Below the pieces are notes generated by a model, which saw nothing but the letters and a program-made list of their open reading frames with translations, was not told where the DNA came from and ran no database searches. Positions 1 to 11,583 of a stretch of 64,000 bases of DNA are shown here, in pieces; position 1 is the first letter of the stretch, and each line of letters begins with the position of its first letter. Source of the DNA: Antedon mediterranea (lineage: Eukaryota > Echinodermata > Crinoidea > Comatulida > Antedonidae); assembly GCF_964355755.1 (NCBI RefSeq), contig NC_092679.1:13444932-13508931 (forward strand), read 5' to 3'. The translations under genes were made by a program, and so were the position numbers.

Positions 1-1450
1 GATGTTAATTAGGATTGTTTACAACTTGTCACGGTTGAGAAGGTGTTTTCACACAGATCGTGAGGAAGTTTTATGATTATGCATACAGAGTAGCCAAACA
101 AGCGCATTGCATTATGAGATATGTTTTGATCGAAAACTTTGACTGGAAGTCAAAGTTACTTTTTGAACCAAAAAGCGTCTGTATTTCAGTTAAATGATTT
201 TTTTTTCGACTAATTTTTGGTGAAAGTTAATAACTATTATGATACAGTAGTTCATTATTACCCACTTTTTTTCGAAATCTTTTTATTTTTATTTTTTTTG
301 GAATTTGACAAAGGGACAATACATCTTTAATCAGAACCTTAATAATAGACATGATCTACAAATGGGCTCTATCTCACTTTCTGCTTTTGTGTATTCTGTG
401 TTCCTAAATCTAGTTACAGTGTGTGAAAGATGTTAATGAGCAAAGAGTACAAACAATACGGATTAAAATACTGATAGGCGTACAGTAGTAATAAATGTAG
501 GCACAACAGTATAATAAAATATCGTCAATGCAATAACACACACAGATATTGCGAAATGGTCGTTGGAGATACAAATATAGTTAAAATATTTCACCAGCAA
601 ACCTACAATAAAAAGCAACTAGATTATTAAGAAATACAGTTTTACCACTAAACCTTCCTCCGATGCACAGAAAGGAGAGCAGTAATGCCATAGTAAAGTT
701 AACACAATATAATACGCACAGCCAGTATAATTTCTCAAGATGAAAAACCTGACTGACGGACGAAAAAGATGTTATAAAAAAAAACAATCAAGATTAAAAT
801 TAGTGGTGCCACTCAGTTCAATGTCCACGCCTAGTACCCCACTAGGTGATACAGCCTAATAAACTGCCCACTAAATACTTCAAATAGCAAAAAAAATACA
901 ACTCTAATCAGCAAGTATCCAAATGCCACAATACTGCGTGATTAACTTACCAGTATCTTTACCCTTCAATAAATTTATCCACTTCAATGCACTGTAGTGT
1001 AAGTACAACAACTTTAATAGGTTTTACAGGACGAAATATCTCGCGATCAACACGATCACGTTAAGAATGGCAAACCCGGCAAAAAAAAAAGAATTCCGAG
1101 CTTTTGCTCGCAGCGCCAATGTTGTGATTTTTAGTTAGCAATGTAATGGCTGAATAATTAAAGCAACTAGGCTGATCAGTCCCGCTTTCCTAAGAATCAC
1201 ACAAGGTATTCGATAAGCAAGTCCAAGTATAGGTCAGTGTAGTTCCGTCTTTTTCTCTTGGTTGCCTGTTTCTCTTGGTTGCCTGTTTCAAATAGACCGG
1301 TTCGGGTGGCGTCGAGGTCCCATACCCCGTGTATGCAACTCAGGCTATCGGGGCGGCGCCCTCGTTCGACTGGAGGGGTGGTCTGTTCACCCAGTGGGCA
1401 CCATTCACAACACCATACACGACCGTTTTGAAGTGCGACCCAAATGTAAG
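1..1450. other. Noncoding flank upstream of SLIRP exons
   Basis: I see no convincing exon here. The missing first SLIRP exon, which should encode a mitochondrial presequence, was looked for and not found, so it may lie outside the window or be too divergent to spot. Contents are a TTAA-MITE fragment (170-330) and AT-rich unique sequence. From about 1255 the sequence becomes richer in GC, with a 17-18 bp direct duplication (CTCTTGGTTGCCTGTTT) running straight into the SINE. The open frames in 1262-1709 fall in this GC-richer stretch and the SINE, and resemble no protein I know. Confidence 0.5.
170..330 (+). mobile_element. Right-end fragment of a TTAA-bounded MITE
   Basis: The stretch ends in GGGACAATACATCTTTAA, matching the right terminus of the complete element at 9376-9717. 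The inner part also shares the poly-T, CGA-CTAATTTTT and GTTAATAACTATT pattern with that copy. No left terminus is visible, so the copy is truncated or diverged. Confidence 0.6.
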
Positions 1451-1766
1451 GGCGTGTGGTGCAGTGTGTTGGACGTTGGACTACCGATCGTCAGACCTAG
1501 GTTCGAATCCAACTCTCGCCGCATTGCTTGTATCCGTAGGCAAGATACTTTACTTACGTTGCCTCTCTCCACCCAGGTGTATAAATGGGTACCCAGTTAG
1601 ATCTAGACACAACTTTGCGCTGGTTACCGGCTACATTATGGGAGTATGTTTCCATACGTGTTTGATCCCAAAAAATACTGGGGTAATAATGCTTGTAAAG
1701 CGCCTTTGAGCATGATTACTCATGAAAAGGGCGCTATATAAATGTGGTATTATTATTATTATTAAA
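1451..1766 (+). mobile_element. tRNA-derived SINE
   Basis: The head looks like a tRNA gene. An A-box-like stretch lies near 1456-1480 and a perfect B box, GGTTCGAATCC, follows at about 1500-1510. A unique body follows (GGCAAGATACTTTACTTA, then TACTGGGGTAATAATGC). The 3' end is GGGCGCTATATAAATGTGG followed by (TAT)n/(ATT)n. The order tRNA head, body, LINE-like tail and microsatellite is that of a SINE mobilised by an L2/CR1-type LINE. A degraded relative lies at 61133-61310, and the tail is shared with the elements at 31840 and 51603. Confidence 0.8.
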
Positions 1767-1825
1767 TGATTTGTAGTCCAGTCAATATCACCTTCAACTT
1801 AACACTTTATTTTCTTTATTTTCAG

Positions 1826-3590
1826 AGGAACTGCGAGGTTATTTTAGTCAATTTGGTAATGTTAGAAATGTGAATGTTCCATATGTAAGTATTGAAAGTA
1901 TCAAAATAAAGAAACAAAACAATGTATTTAAGATCTAAAAAGAAAGCCAAAAGCATGCTGGTTTAGTGCTTATGCTTATCAAAACATTTAGGTTGTACAG
2001 TATGTATTAGTTCTTGAGCCAAACCTTCACACCAAATGACATACAGTATACCACTAACTAAAACATGCAAAGTACAGTATTAAGATACCAAGAAGTCCTT
2101 TATTTTACATTTATGCATGTCTAAATATTACAGTTATACTTATGAGTCTCAGCACCCATTCTCGTAGTCAACCTGCTATTTAAATAGTTTTAGTATTGAG
2201 CCTAAAGCTATATTCACATGATGCCTTCAATATGATTTTCTATTATTTAACAACATGGCATCGTCTTTTGTTCCATGTGAAGCGGAAAAAGTGCTAATGT
2301 AGCTTAATTCCAAGTAAATATTCTATTTAATTTTTGAAATTCAAGTTTTACTACATGAATGATGAATGTATTTAATAGTTGCGATGTTAATTTCTTTCAG
2401 GATATGAAGACTGGATTTTCCAAAGGTTTTGGTTTAGTACAATTTCAAAACATACAAGACGTCCAGAATGTGCTGAAACAAGATGTTCACATTTTAGAAG
2501 GAAAAAAGGTAAGATTCAAAATTGGAAATATTACAGCAATGGGGTCATTGTAACTGTCAGTAAGTAATGTGGAAGTGACTACGTATGCACAGAGTCAACA
2601 TTGTTTGTACATTTGTACAGTTGTTGTTATTTAAATCAAGTTTTAAAGTTGTCGATGTCTGTAAAGTTGGTTACTAATAAACTGTAGTTATAAATTAAAA
2701 CGCAATTCGCTGTAGAGGACGTAGATGCAAAAACATAGTGGAACTAGGGTGAGAAATGATAGAAAAGGTCAAAGTCTACTGTTTATACTTTTATGTATTT
2801 TGAAAATATTATTTGGTAGGTCAATTTGTGGTATTATATTTTTAAAGCTAGTTACTTATTCGCTGTAGAGAGCATACATTTTTAGGTCATGGAACAAGGG
2901 TGATAAATTATAGAAGAGGTCTAGGGTCAACTATTAATACCATAATGTTTTGAAAATACTATATAGTGTTATAACATTTATAAAAGCTAGTTACACATAT
3001 TGTAAATGCAAAAAAAAACAACCATGAAACTAGATTGGGAAATGGTAGAGGAGGTCAGGGGTCATCCATTCATATTTTGAAAATTATGTAGGTCAAGTTT
3101 TATATCGTTTATAAAACTTTCTAGTTACTTATTCCTACCAATGGCATAAATTCAATAATCATCATCATTGGTAGTCAAGAATCACCTATTCATAAACAAA
3201 ACAAGATAGTTGTTGTACAGAGAACATGCAAAAATGGGGTAAATGCAAAAAGACACAAAACTAGGGTAGGTTAAGGGTCACCTATTTATACTAAATGTTT
3301 TGTTGTGTTACAACGTTTATGGTATAAAACGAGTTACCTATATTTGCTGTAGAGGGCAAACATTTAAAAAAAATTACAAAACTAGGCTTGGAAATTGTAA
3401 AAAATGTCAAGGGTAAATATTATGTGTAATATGATGTTTATAAAGCTAATTACTTCAGTTAATTTACCATAAAGAGCGTAAATGAAATGTGTTACTGTAC
3501 TTTTTTATGTATACTTTCTAGGTCCATGTTCAACAGAGTGCTCAAGGAAAACCAGAAAAACTTCAAATAAATGGAGACTTTATTGGCTGA
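1826..3590 (+). CDS. SLIRP: SLIRP-like mitochondrial RRM protein, last three coding exons
   Basis: Coding exons are 1826-1884, 2401-2508 and 3522-3590 (TGA 3588-3590). Each is bounded by AG/GT, with donors GTAAGT and GTAAGA. Joined, they read continuously through an RRM: the beta-1/alpha-1 remnant ELRGYFSQFGNV, then RNP1-type KGFGLVQF, then HILEGKKVHVQ and a short polar tail. The start and spacing match human SLIRP (QLKEHFAQFGHV, RGLGWVQF, HIIDGVKVQVH), and from memory the exon breaks fall at the same places. Known role of the family: a small mitochondrial RNA-binding protein that works with LRPPRC to stabilise mitochondrial mRNAs. The first base of this segment completes a split codon (phase 1 upstream), so an upstream exon carrying the targeting presequence is missing from the model. 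A degenerate RRM protein of another family is the alternative, but the C-terminal match argues for SLIRP. It converges on the LINE and NCKX genes. Confidence 0.85.
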
Positions 3591-3599
3591 ACAACAAAT

Positions 3600-4764
3600 T
3601 AAAAATCAGAATGTTGCATTCTTGTACTGTTTTTGTTTTTTAAAACGAATAACTACGAATGTTGGACTATTAGCTTTTTCAAAAAGAGGACACAAACATA
3701 ATTGGTAATAATGTATGGTGACCCAAGAACCAAAAAAAGGGCAATGGGATAAACAAAAACAGATTCTGCAATCGCTCCATGAGTATATTATATGAAATAT
3801 ATAAATCCAAAGCAAATTACTGACAATATTAATGACAATGCTGTGGGTATCAGTGGCCAGGCTATAAAAACAAATTCAATATAACAATAAATCCAACTAT
3901 ATAATTGTAATATAACATTTTTGGTAATTTAATTATTAGTATGAATACTATTAATACTACAGTAATACCGTTTTCTCAGGATTATTTAAGATCTGAATAA
4001 ATGAATTGAAATATTAAGTATTAATACTGAAAGTCAAGCAGTATGTTTGTGTATGCAAGACGCCTATCCGTGTAAATGTTGCGAGGACACAGCGAATTCA
4101 AGAAGCAAAATAAAAATCTTTTAGTTACGTTTGTTACCCCAGATCTGTTTCCCCACGAACGTAAAGTTGCTACATACAATATATCATAATTATAATATGA
4201 ATATAATTTAGAAAGTCCCATGTATGAGCTTCTCCAAAATCTTGACACCTTTATTTGTTGACATTAAATGTACAGTATAAGCAAATAGCAATATTAGTGC
4301 ATAATAATTGAATTTTAAAAATCTAGAATATTGTTTGCTTCGTCTATTTGGGTTTCCACCTTCCGTTCAAGCTGTTTGATTCTATCTTATCTATCTATCT
4401 AAGTAAAATTGTATTGCATCAATGGCCGATGTTATCTGTTCCGTAAGTGCGTTTTTTAGAATAGATGCAATAATTTCTAGGTCGTTCTTGCTTCGATTTA
4501 GTTTCCAACCATTGACTTAATGTCGTCCTAATTCTTTTTGAATTCTTCATTATTGGAATTTCGCGTTGGCCGTTGATTCCATTCCATTGACTGGTGAATT
4601 GTAATACCTTACGTACCGAATAAATAAATATCTGACAATGTAACATCACTTTAATATGTACATTTCCAAATTTTTTAGATTCAGTGAAGTAAGTAGACCT
4701 GGCCTTACCTTAAGTTCAGTTAGAATTGATCAGACAGAGAGCTTGTCCGTCTCATGACATCCTT
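3600..4764. other. 3' flank of SLIRP, no gene recognised
   Basis: AT-rich sequence. AATAAA hexamers occur near 3885 and 3997 and could serve SLIRP polyadenylation. On the - strand around 4330-4385 there is a short coiled-coil-like reading (RIKQLERKVETQIDEAN) with stops around it. It could be an old LINE ORF1 relic but is too short to call. Confidence 0.4.
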
Positions 4765-6860
4765 TATTTTTTTTTTTTTATTCTTTATTAAAAACAAACC
4801 AATTGGCAGCAAATCTGCTGAATTGCATGGTAAGGGACAATATACATTCAAAAGACAAGTAAAGTAATAGTCATCATTAAACAAAATTATCGCAATTACA
4901 AAATATAATATGTAAATGTAAACATAAAGTAAAAAAAATATAGTCTTATTGCAAGGATATAGTATATACATTATTACTTAATTACAGTATAAAAATATAA
5001 TCTTAAATTTAAGTCGCAGTATTTACATTGATTTCTTAATTAAGGTTTACATCAGTCGACAATTAAATAATTACAATTATACATTTACAAAAACATTAAA
5101 TACAAAGTTAAATGAGAATTAAGAATAAATTGAGTCAAATTCAAGAAATTTCTACTAGGCTTATATGTCAAATTAATTAATATTTGGTTACATTATACAT
5201 TTATTTTCTTTTATTATTTAATCAATACTGTTGAGGCAGTGAGTGAGAAACGGGATTGCACTGTTTCCATATCTATTTGTCTTATTTTTGGAGACCTGGT
5301 ATGTATTAATTTTCCGTAAGGCCATATTATGCGTACTCATATTTCTCGGAAACCACTCAGCATATCTATACGCATTAGCACATTTCTTTGCAAATTCAAT
5401 GCATAGTTGGTAACGTCTCTCAGTCATGGTATGGAGTCCCAACTGCTTCAGTGATTCCGTGTATGATACGTAATCCGCACCAACGATAATGCGGCATGCT
5501 CTCTTTTGGATTCGCTCCAATTGGTAGGTCTGTTCCTTGATGGTTATACTGCTAGGCCAAACCGGGACAGCGTACTCACTTATTGGGCGAACATAACACG
5601 TATACACGGAGATCAAATCTTCAGTCGGGACACCAAACCGTTTGAGACGTGATAGCATGTATAGTCGTCGACTACTTTTACTAATAATATCATTAAGGTG
5701 GGACTGCCAGCCAAGGTTGGACTGGACAGTCAGGCCCAGAAGCCTGGTCTCAGACACCACCTCGAGCTCCACCCCAGCGATTTGAAGGTGAGGAGGGTTA
5801 GGCGGTTCCTTCATAAAACAAACCTGCATAACCTTGCACTTACTGGGGTTGAGCTCGAGACGGTTGTCCGTTGCCCAAGCATCCAGATCCTGAACATCCA
5901 CTCCAATCTGGCTGGGTTGATTTGCGAGACGAACTTCTACAAGGCTGAGGTCATCAACATATTTAAAGCTTTTAGCCAGAGACTCCTCAGAGGCATTATT
6001 GATAACTACCATGAAAATTATGGGGCCTAGCTTGGTGCCTTGTGGGACGCCACAGGAAAGCGTCCCCACCGTGACAAGGCAGAGTGGTATTGCACTCGTT
6101 GGCGACGAGATGTAAGGAAGTTTGTTATCCATGGCAGTAACTCGCTTCTGACACCAAGCTCGAAGAGTCTCTGAATAGCTAAAGTATGATCGATACAGTC
6201 AAACGCCTTGGAGAAGTCCGTCACAATAAGGGTGCCAACATTCTTACCCTGTCTGTACCTTTAAAAAACAAATCAAGTATTTCAATAAGACAATGGGCAG
6301 TGGATGATCCTTTTATGCCACCATATTGGTTACGATCAATTTCTTTACCTATATCTTCCATAACCCAGTTGGAAACAAATCCCTCGCATACCTTCGCAAG
6401 AATCGATGTCAAAGATATTGGTCTTAATTTAGATTGAGGCAGGGGTAGTCTTTGGGATGGGGGAAATTGTGGCATCCTTCCACATTTTAGGAACAATTCC
6501 CTCTTTTAGAGATGAGTTAAATAAGTCACAAACGGGAACACTAAACTCGCACGCAAACTCTTTAAGAAGTCTCCCAGGGAGGCCGTCGGGTCCAGCCGCT
6601 TTCTTACTTTTCAAATTTTTCAAGTTATTGTACATTTCCCACACTTCAATCTTAGGTGGAGCATTTGCAGGTAGAAAGGTAGGTAATCGTTTTAAGTTGA
6701 TTGGGGGTCTACCTTGGGTGACGGAAGCAAATTCATTACATATAGCTTCTGCTATTGCTTTGTTATCATCCGGTTGGACCCCTGGGACAGTAATAATGGC
6801 TCGCTGTTGGCATTTGTTTGTTATTAGTTGAAAACCTTTGTGCCAGCCAGTTAACTGGAT
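4765..6860 (-). mobile_element. 5'-truncated non-LTR retrotransposon (LINE)
   Basis: Read on the minus strand, the element starts abruptly near 6855, inside the region before the RT domain. It runs through a broken reverse transcriptase (5218-6855) and a roughly 440-bp AT-rich 3' UTR. It ends in AATAAAGAATAAAAAAAAAA at about 4785-4765, a poly-A tail with a polyadenylation signal. The abrupt 5' end and the tail are the marks of target-primed reverse transcription. No clear target-site duplication was found. The clade is uncertain: the motifs suit the CR1/L2/Jockey side of the LINE tree. Confidence 0.85.
5218..6855 (-). pseudogene. LINE ORF2 reverse transcriptase, broken by frameshifts
   Basis: Successive minus-strand frames give the RT blocks in order: KSKKAAGPDGLPGRLLK (6855-6429), LRPISLTSILAKVCEGFVSN and QYGGIKGSSTAHCL (6496-6221), VTDFSKAFDCIDHTL (6224-6027), then CGVPQGTKLGP and FKYVDDLSLV (6132-5218). 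The catalytic YVDD box lies at 5961-5950. The C-terminal thumb region follows with LGLTVQSNLGWQSHL, and a LERIQKRACRII stretch that is typical of LINE ORF2 tails. At least three frame changes (near 6430-6490, 6221-6240 and 6060-6130) make the copy inactive. The endonuclease domain is absent because of 5' truncation. Confidence 0.88.
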
Positions 6861-7301
6861 ATACATGCTCATATGGCAATATAAATGTACATATTGCAAT
6901 ATCCATGTATTATAGGGATGCACATATGACAATATCAATTTGTACCAATAATTTATTTATTTATTTTTTTTCAACACTGACAAAACCGCCACAATTTAAT
7001 AATATTTATTTATTGCCTTTCAACTTTTATATACCGTTCAAAAGAAAAATATATAAAATAATAGATTTTTTTTCTGTAACAATCCATTCTTATTTCATAA
7101 ATTTTTATAAATGGAAACATTTAACAAGAGGAAGTACCGTAAACAGTTCTCTACATAGCCTACACATGTGTTTGTATAGATAATTCACACAGCAAAACTT
7201 ACACAAAATACAAAAATCATTCTTAAAATAAAATGTACTAGTTTTCGTCTTATCAAATCATAATATTATTCCAGTATCTAGTGTAACAATTAAGGAAACA
7301 T
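6861..7301. other. Intergenic, nothing recognised
   Basis: AT-rich sequence with a small inverted motif near 6860-6935 built on ATGGCAATAT/ATATTGC. No exon, RNA gene or element end was identified. Confidence 0.4.
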
Positions 7302-7706
7302 CTCCCTCCAATTAAAGACCGCTGTACTGCGACCCATGTTATCCACCTGTCTTTTACCATTAGCTGCTTTCTCCAATTAAAGATGACTTTTAATTAGAGA
7401 CTAAATACTATGTTTTGGGTAAACCTGACTGAACATTTCCCTTCAATTTTCCCTCCAATTAAAGACCGCTTAAAAATAAACTTTTAAATGTTTTACGGTA
7501 GAAGAACCATTAAAAATTTGAAGAAAATCAGACAAATATTGTCGTTTAAGTACTCACATATGGACAGAAAGACAGACAAACCAACATGATTACATTGCTA
7601 TTCATTTTTCCGGAGAAGGATAACCATTCCACTTTTAGTTTCGGTCTTTAGTTTCTAGAGACCACGACTAAAACCTGGGTCCTAAGTTGTCTTTAATTGG
7701 AGGGAG
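7302..7706. mobile_element. MITE with 18-bp perfect terminal inverted repeats
   Basis: CTCCCTCCAATTAAAGAC at 7302-7319 is the exact reverse complement of 7689-7706. The core motif CCAATTAAAGA recurs inside at about 7371 and 7452. There is no coding capacity in the 405 bp. A right-hand TA directly follows the TIR; the left side shows AT, so a TA duplication is only suggestive. The terminus resembles the CTCCCTCC start of Stowaway-type Tc1/mariner MITEs. Confidence 0.75.
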
Positions 7707-9375
7707 TATGGTAATTAAAATTTATAATAAAAAAGTAACAGAAAACAAACATTACTGAGATTTTCAGGTTACTACTTTTTCTAAGGGCGGCACTATTATA
7801 TTGACAGCAATACTTGTACGTAACTGTAGACCTACTTTTGTACATTAGAATAATATAGGTAGGGTCTAAAAATCACAATATTGATATATCATATCATCCT
7901 TGCAATGTTCACATATACTTGCAGTATCAAATATTTTTGTGGGATTTTTAATGGTTTTTTGTCAATCGATATAAAAGATACAGTACAACTTCCACATATT
8001 GTTACTACACAACTTTTTTCTGTTTACAATATTTCTCAATCACACTCACATTCAATAAATTAAGATAAATAATTACTATCAAAATTACTTATTCATAACA
8101 AATGAAAATTATGGCAAGAAAACCTTCTATGATTAAACAAATCAACTACAATTTAATACAAACATACAGTATTTACACAAGTTATTTAGCCGATTCTCGG
8201 TACTGTATCTAACTAGCACAGTGTCATAAACAAATTCTGTTATACATTATCATATGTGAAGGGTGTATCATAGACCTTAACCTAACCCATAACCTAACCT
8301 TCCATGATACAGGCATCACATGTGATAATGTATCATAGACCTTAACCTAACCCATAACCAAACCTTCCATAATACAGCCATCACATTACAAAATTTGCCT
8401 TGATAAATATTGTCATATGTGGAGATACAATACTGAGAATCCGGTGAATTTTTTTATAATTTAAATAGGACATGTTTTCTAAACCATAGGAAAGCAAATA
8501 ATTATAATCAACTGAAAGACTATACCTACTGTTGGTATGAAACTTAATCTATGCTGAATTCCAATTTTGTGGAAGATTTACATTATTTACAAACACTTTG
8601 TTATATTGCTATATTCTATATACTGTACATAGTTTACAAACTTGTGTATAATGATAGTGAGGTAACCATAATCAATAATAAAGTATAAATCAACCTCACA
8701 GATGTCAACTAAATTTTCAATATCTCCCCTAAAATATTGATGAATTTCATCTCAAACATAAGGTTTTTGTTGAATAATACGAACATTTTTAATATCTAAA
8801 TTTCTTAATTTACTGCCAGAAATCTCATTTTTAACTAATTTGTCTATTAATAGTAAAATTCACTTTTTAGTTCATTTGTTATTAACCTATAACAATGTTT
8901 ATTTTTAGTTTGAGTAGAGACAGTGCATTATCTAGAACTGATTGATATGGTCTACCAGATATTGTGCTAATTTTAAATCAAAATTGATTAGGGATAACTG
9001 TATACATCTCCAATAAACTTCTTGCCTGAGAAGATACGACCTGATATGATCTGAGGCATGTGTGCCCAAATATGTATTTTGATTCAGTTTTTTTAATTTT
9101 CGGATTTGATAGGAGGTATTTGAATGTGGGCAGAAGGGGGACTGAACTATATCCTATAATTGTATTCAAAGGCCTCTCATTTTTACTGTACACAAACATG
9201 ATAAGCATTAAATATCAAATCAATAAGTTTGAATCATAAAATATAAATAAATATTGCAAAAACCATTTTTAGTATGATTTATTAGTGGGTTAATCATTTA
9301 TCTATAAAAAAAATATTATACTGAAAAACAAATTAGCACCATGAACTCTTATGCCTTTCATTAATTCCTCCTAGT
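7707..9375. other. Intergenic, AT-rich
   Basis: Apart from the 8258-8390 duplication this stretch shows no supported exon or element. The open frames at 7881-8063 and 8978-9208 look like chance. Confidence 0.4.
8258..8390. repeat. Two-copy tandem duplication with telomere-like ACCTAACCC stretch
   Basis: The unit of roughly 67-70 bp (TGTATCATAGACCTTAACC, TAACCCATAACC, then CCTTCCAT-ATACAG-CATCACAT) occurs twice with few changes. The CCTTAACCTAACCCATAACC part resembles degenerate telomere repeats, but is more likely an ordinary local duplication. Confidence 0.7.
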
Positions 9376-9717
9376 TTAAAGATGTATTGTCCCCCAAAAA
9401 CATGAAAAATAAAGATTAATAAAATTGAATACATTATTTTGTAGCTTTATTAAAGTAAATCATTTCTGTAGAAAAAAACTGGAAAAAATTTATGTTTTCA
9501 ATTATAAAATTACAAAATAAATGATTAAATTCAACCAAAAACCCATTGGCTGGCAGCCAACTATTTTTTGTTTTAAATTACATTTTTTTAGGTAAATCCT
9601 TTTTTTTTTCGATCTAATTTTTTTGTCAAAGTGGATAACTATTTTGTGACATTAAAATGGCATATTGAACAGAAACATTTTAAGAATTAATTTTTCAGGG
9701 GGACAATACATCTTTAA
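9376..9717. mobile_element. TTAA-bounded MITE, 20-bp perfect inverted ends
   Basis: TTAAAGATGTATTGTCCCCC at 9376-9395 is exactly inverted at 9698-9717. TTAA at both ends is the target duplication expected of piggyBac-type transposition, leaving a 16-bp TIR. The 342-bp interior is AT-rich and noncoding, so the copy is non-autonomous. Right-end relatives lie at 170-330, 12000-12059 and 36476-36545. Confidence 0.8.
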
Positions 9718-11009
9718 CTTTTTATTATCTAAAAATATGGAACCTCTTGTTATGCTGCGACAATGTCTGAAATCGTATACATTTTAAAGGGTAATTTAGT
9801 ATGGTGACCAATTTATATATTTTCTTATGTTTATAATATTATTGTACTAATCTTTATATTTGCTAATAAACAATAGTCATTTTGAACAAAGAGGCACCCT
9901 TTAATACAAATCTAGGTATTACAGCATTATTAGCTAATCAAAGCCCATATCAAACTTGTTAATTATTTGAACCATTATTGCATAACAAAAAATTATCCCC
10001 ATATTATTATTTCATTAGTCGGATAAACAACATTGTTGTCAATAGTCATATCAAAAGTTGTGTATACAGACAACTAGACAAGTTAGCTTGTTGACCCTAT
10101 GTTGCTAGCCTAAACAAATGCTTGGTGAACACATTATGAAAGCTTTCTGTATAAAATATTCATATACATGAATGTATACATATTTTAATTTTATCATAGT
10201 ACTGGGAAATAAGCCAAACTGAATATACTGTAGGCTATTATAGGTGCGGTGTAGAATTATAGCCATGTGTACCCAAGCATAAAAACGCTGATCATGTATT
10301 TACTGGTTGATATTACGCAACAAATATCAGTGCTTAACAATATTGTAGTTTAGTGCGATATTATATAGCGTAATGTACAAGGTTTCAGGTCTAACTGTGT
10401 ACTGTAGTATTTATAATGCATATACAGACAAAATTATGATGCCAACAAATTGTATTTAAAAAAAAATGTTTCTCTAATTTCGTACAGTTTCATTAGCACC
10501 ATGTCAAGTGTGAAGACACTGTCATATTGGAAGCCGAACCAATCACAATGGAAGATTAGTGTCGCATGATCACACTATTGTTCCGCAACCATTTCAAAAT
10601 AATTCTACTTACAGTTGAACTTCTATCAAAATAATAATTTGTATGAGGATATTGTTTTGTATTTCTAAATAAATAAATACATTTTCATTAGAAATATCAT
10701 AAAAGCACAACATTCAATCAAAATTTGCTACCATATCACTTTGCATATTATACATATTTACTTTAAGTTTTTACTATTTTATTATTTGCACTGTTAAATT
10801 GTGAATTTCAAGTGCATATGAAAATAATATATTAATTTTAATTTTCATATTCTCCTTCCAAAAATGTTTGAAAGCTATATTGTAATAGCACTTATCAACT
10901 TCCAACAGTATGTAATATACAAGAAAAAATCCTTCTCAAAACTTTCTTCAAATAATATTTTAGAAATCTAAACTTATTGCCGTACACTGTTTTTAAAGCT
11001 TCATTACAC
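9718..11009. other. Intergenic between MITE and NCKX 3' end
   Basis: AT-rich, with no exon recognised. It may include distal 3' UTR of the NCKX gene, whose stop codon is at 11437. Confidence 0.35.
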
Positions 11010-11170
11010 AGTAGAACCCCCTCAAATGGGACATTTATTCAGGGGACACCTTCATTAAGGAGACAGATCCATTAAGGTGACACCTTTATATTATAGACAC
11101 CTTCATTAAGCGATCACCTCTATTAAGGGGACACCTCTAAGGGGTCACTTCTATTAAAGAATGAGGTGTA
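11010..11170. repeat. Degenerate GGGGACACCTTTATTAA module array
   Basis: About eight diverged units of the form TTCATTAAGGGGACACC follow one another, starting from AGTAGAACCCCCTCAAATGG. Similar modules occur at 28088-28120, 29563-29670, 48060-48265 and 55155-55185, so this is a dispersed family built of short internal repeats. Confidence 0.65.
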
Positions 11171-11436
11171 ATATATATCACACTGTATATTACCCCTCAT
11201 TAACACTATGTACAAATCCTATTAGGGTGACACTTTGTTGTTTTCTAAAATTGTTCTTGATGATTTCTACTGTGTATTGATTTTATATATTTATATTCTT
11301 ACACTTTCTGATATTTCTGATAAAAATTCTTCTCAGAAAATAATTATAACTCAATATTATTCCTCTATCACAATTTTTTAATTTAGCATCAGCTTTCATA
11401 TTCCTTCTTTCAAGTTCTTAATAGTCTTCATCTACT

Positions 11437-11583
11437 TCAGTTTAAGCAGATAGGTGGGTTCACATATCCAAAGACATTGAATTCAACAAGAATGGAAAAC
11501 GTTAGAAAAACTGCGTAGAATAACAGCAATAAGATTCCAACTCGCTTGTCCAATTTCCACTTGTTGCAATAGATAGTTATAAT
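11437..11583 (-). CDS. slc24a3/4: NCKX exon 18 (terminal)
   Basis: The 147 nt encode [37 protein letters not shown] and a TGA at 11439-11437. The KWxLDxxxG and EFNVF motifs match the vertebrate C-terminus. Confidence 0.96.
   Translation of the reverse strand: MITIYCNKWKLDKRVGILLLLFYAVFLTFSILVEFNVFGYVNPPICLN

Noticed and set aside
1262-1709. Two overlapping frames of 112 and 126 codons
   Set aside because: They run through a GC-richer stretch and a tRNA-derived SINE, with no protein similarity recognised.
4320-4649. Coiled-coil-like minus reading as LINE ORF1
   Set aside because: Only about 20-40 codons between stops in different frames, with no RRM or other ORF1 domain.
5698-6831. Plus-strand frames opposite the LINE
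   Set aside because: Antisense shadows of the reverse transcriptase reading.
8270-8390. Interstitial telomere repeat
   Set aside because: AACCTAACCC words are too few and sit in a two-copy local duplication.
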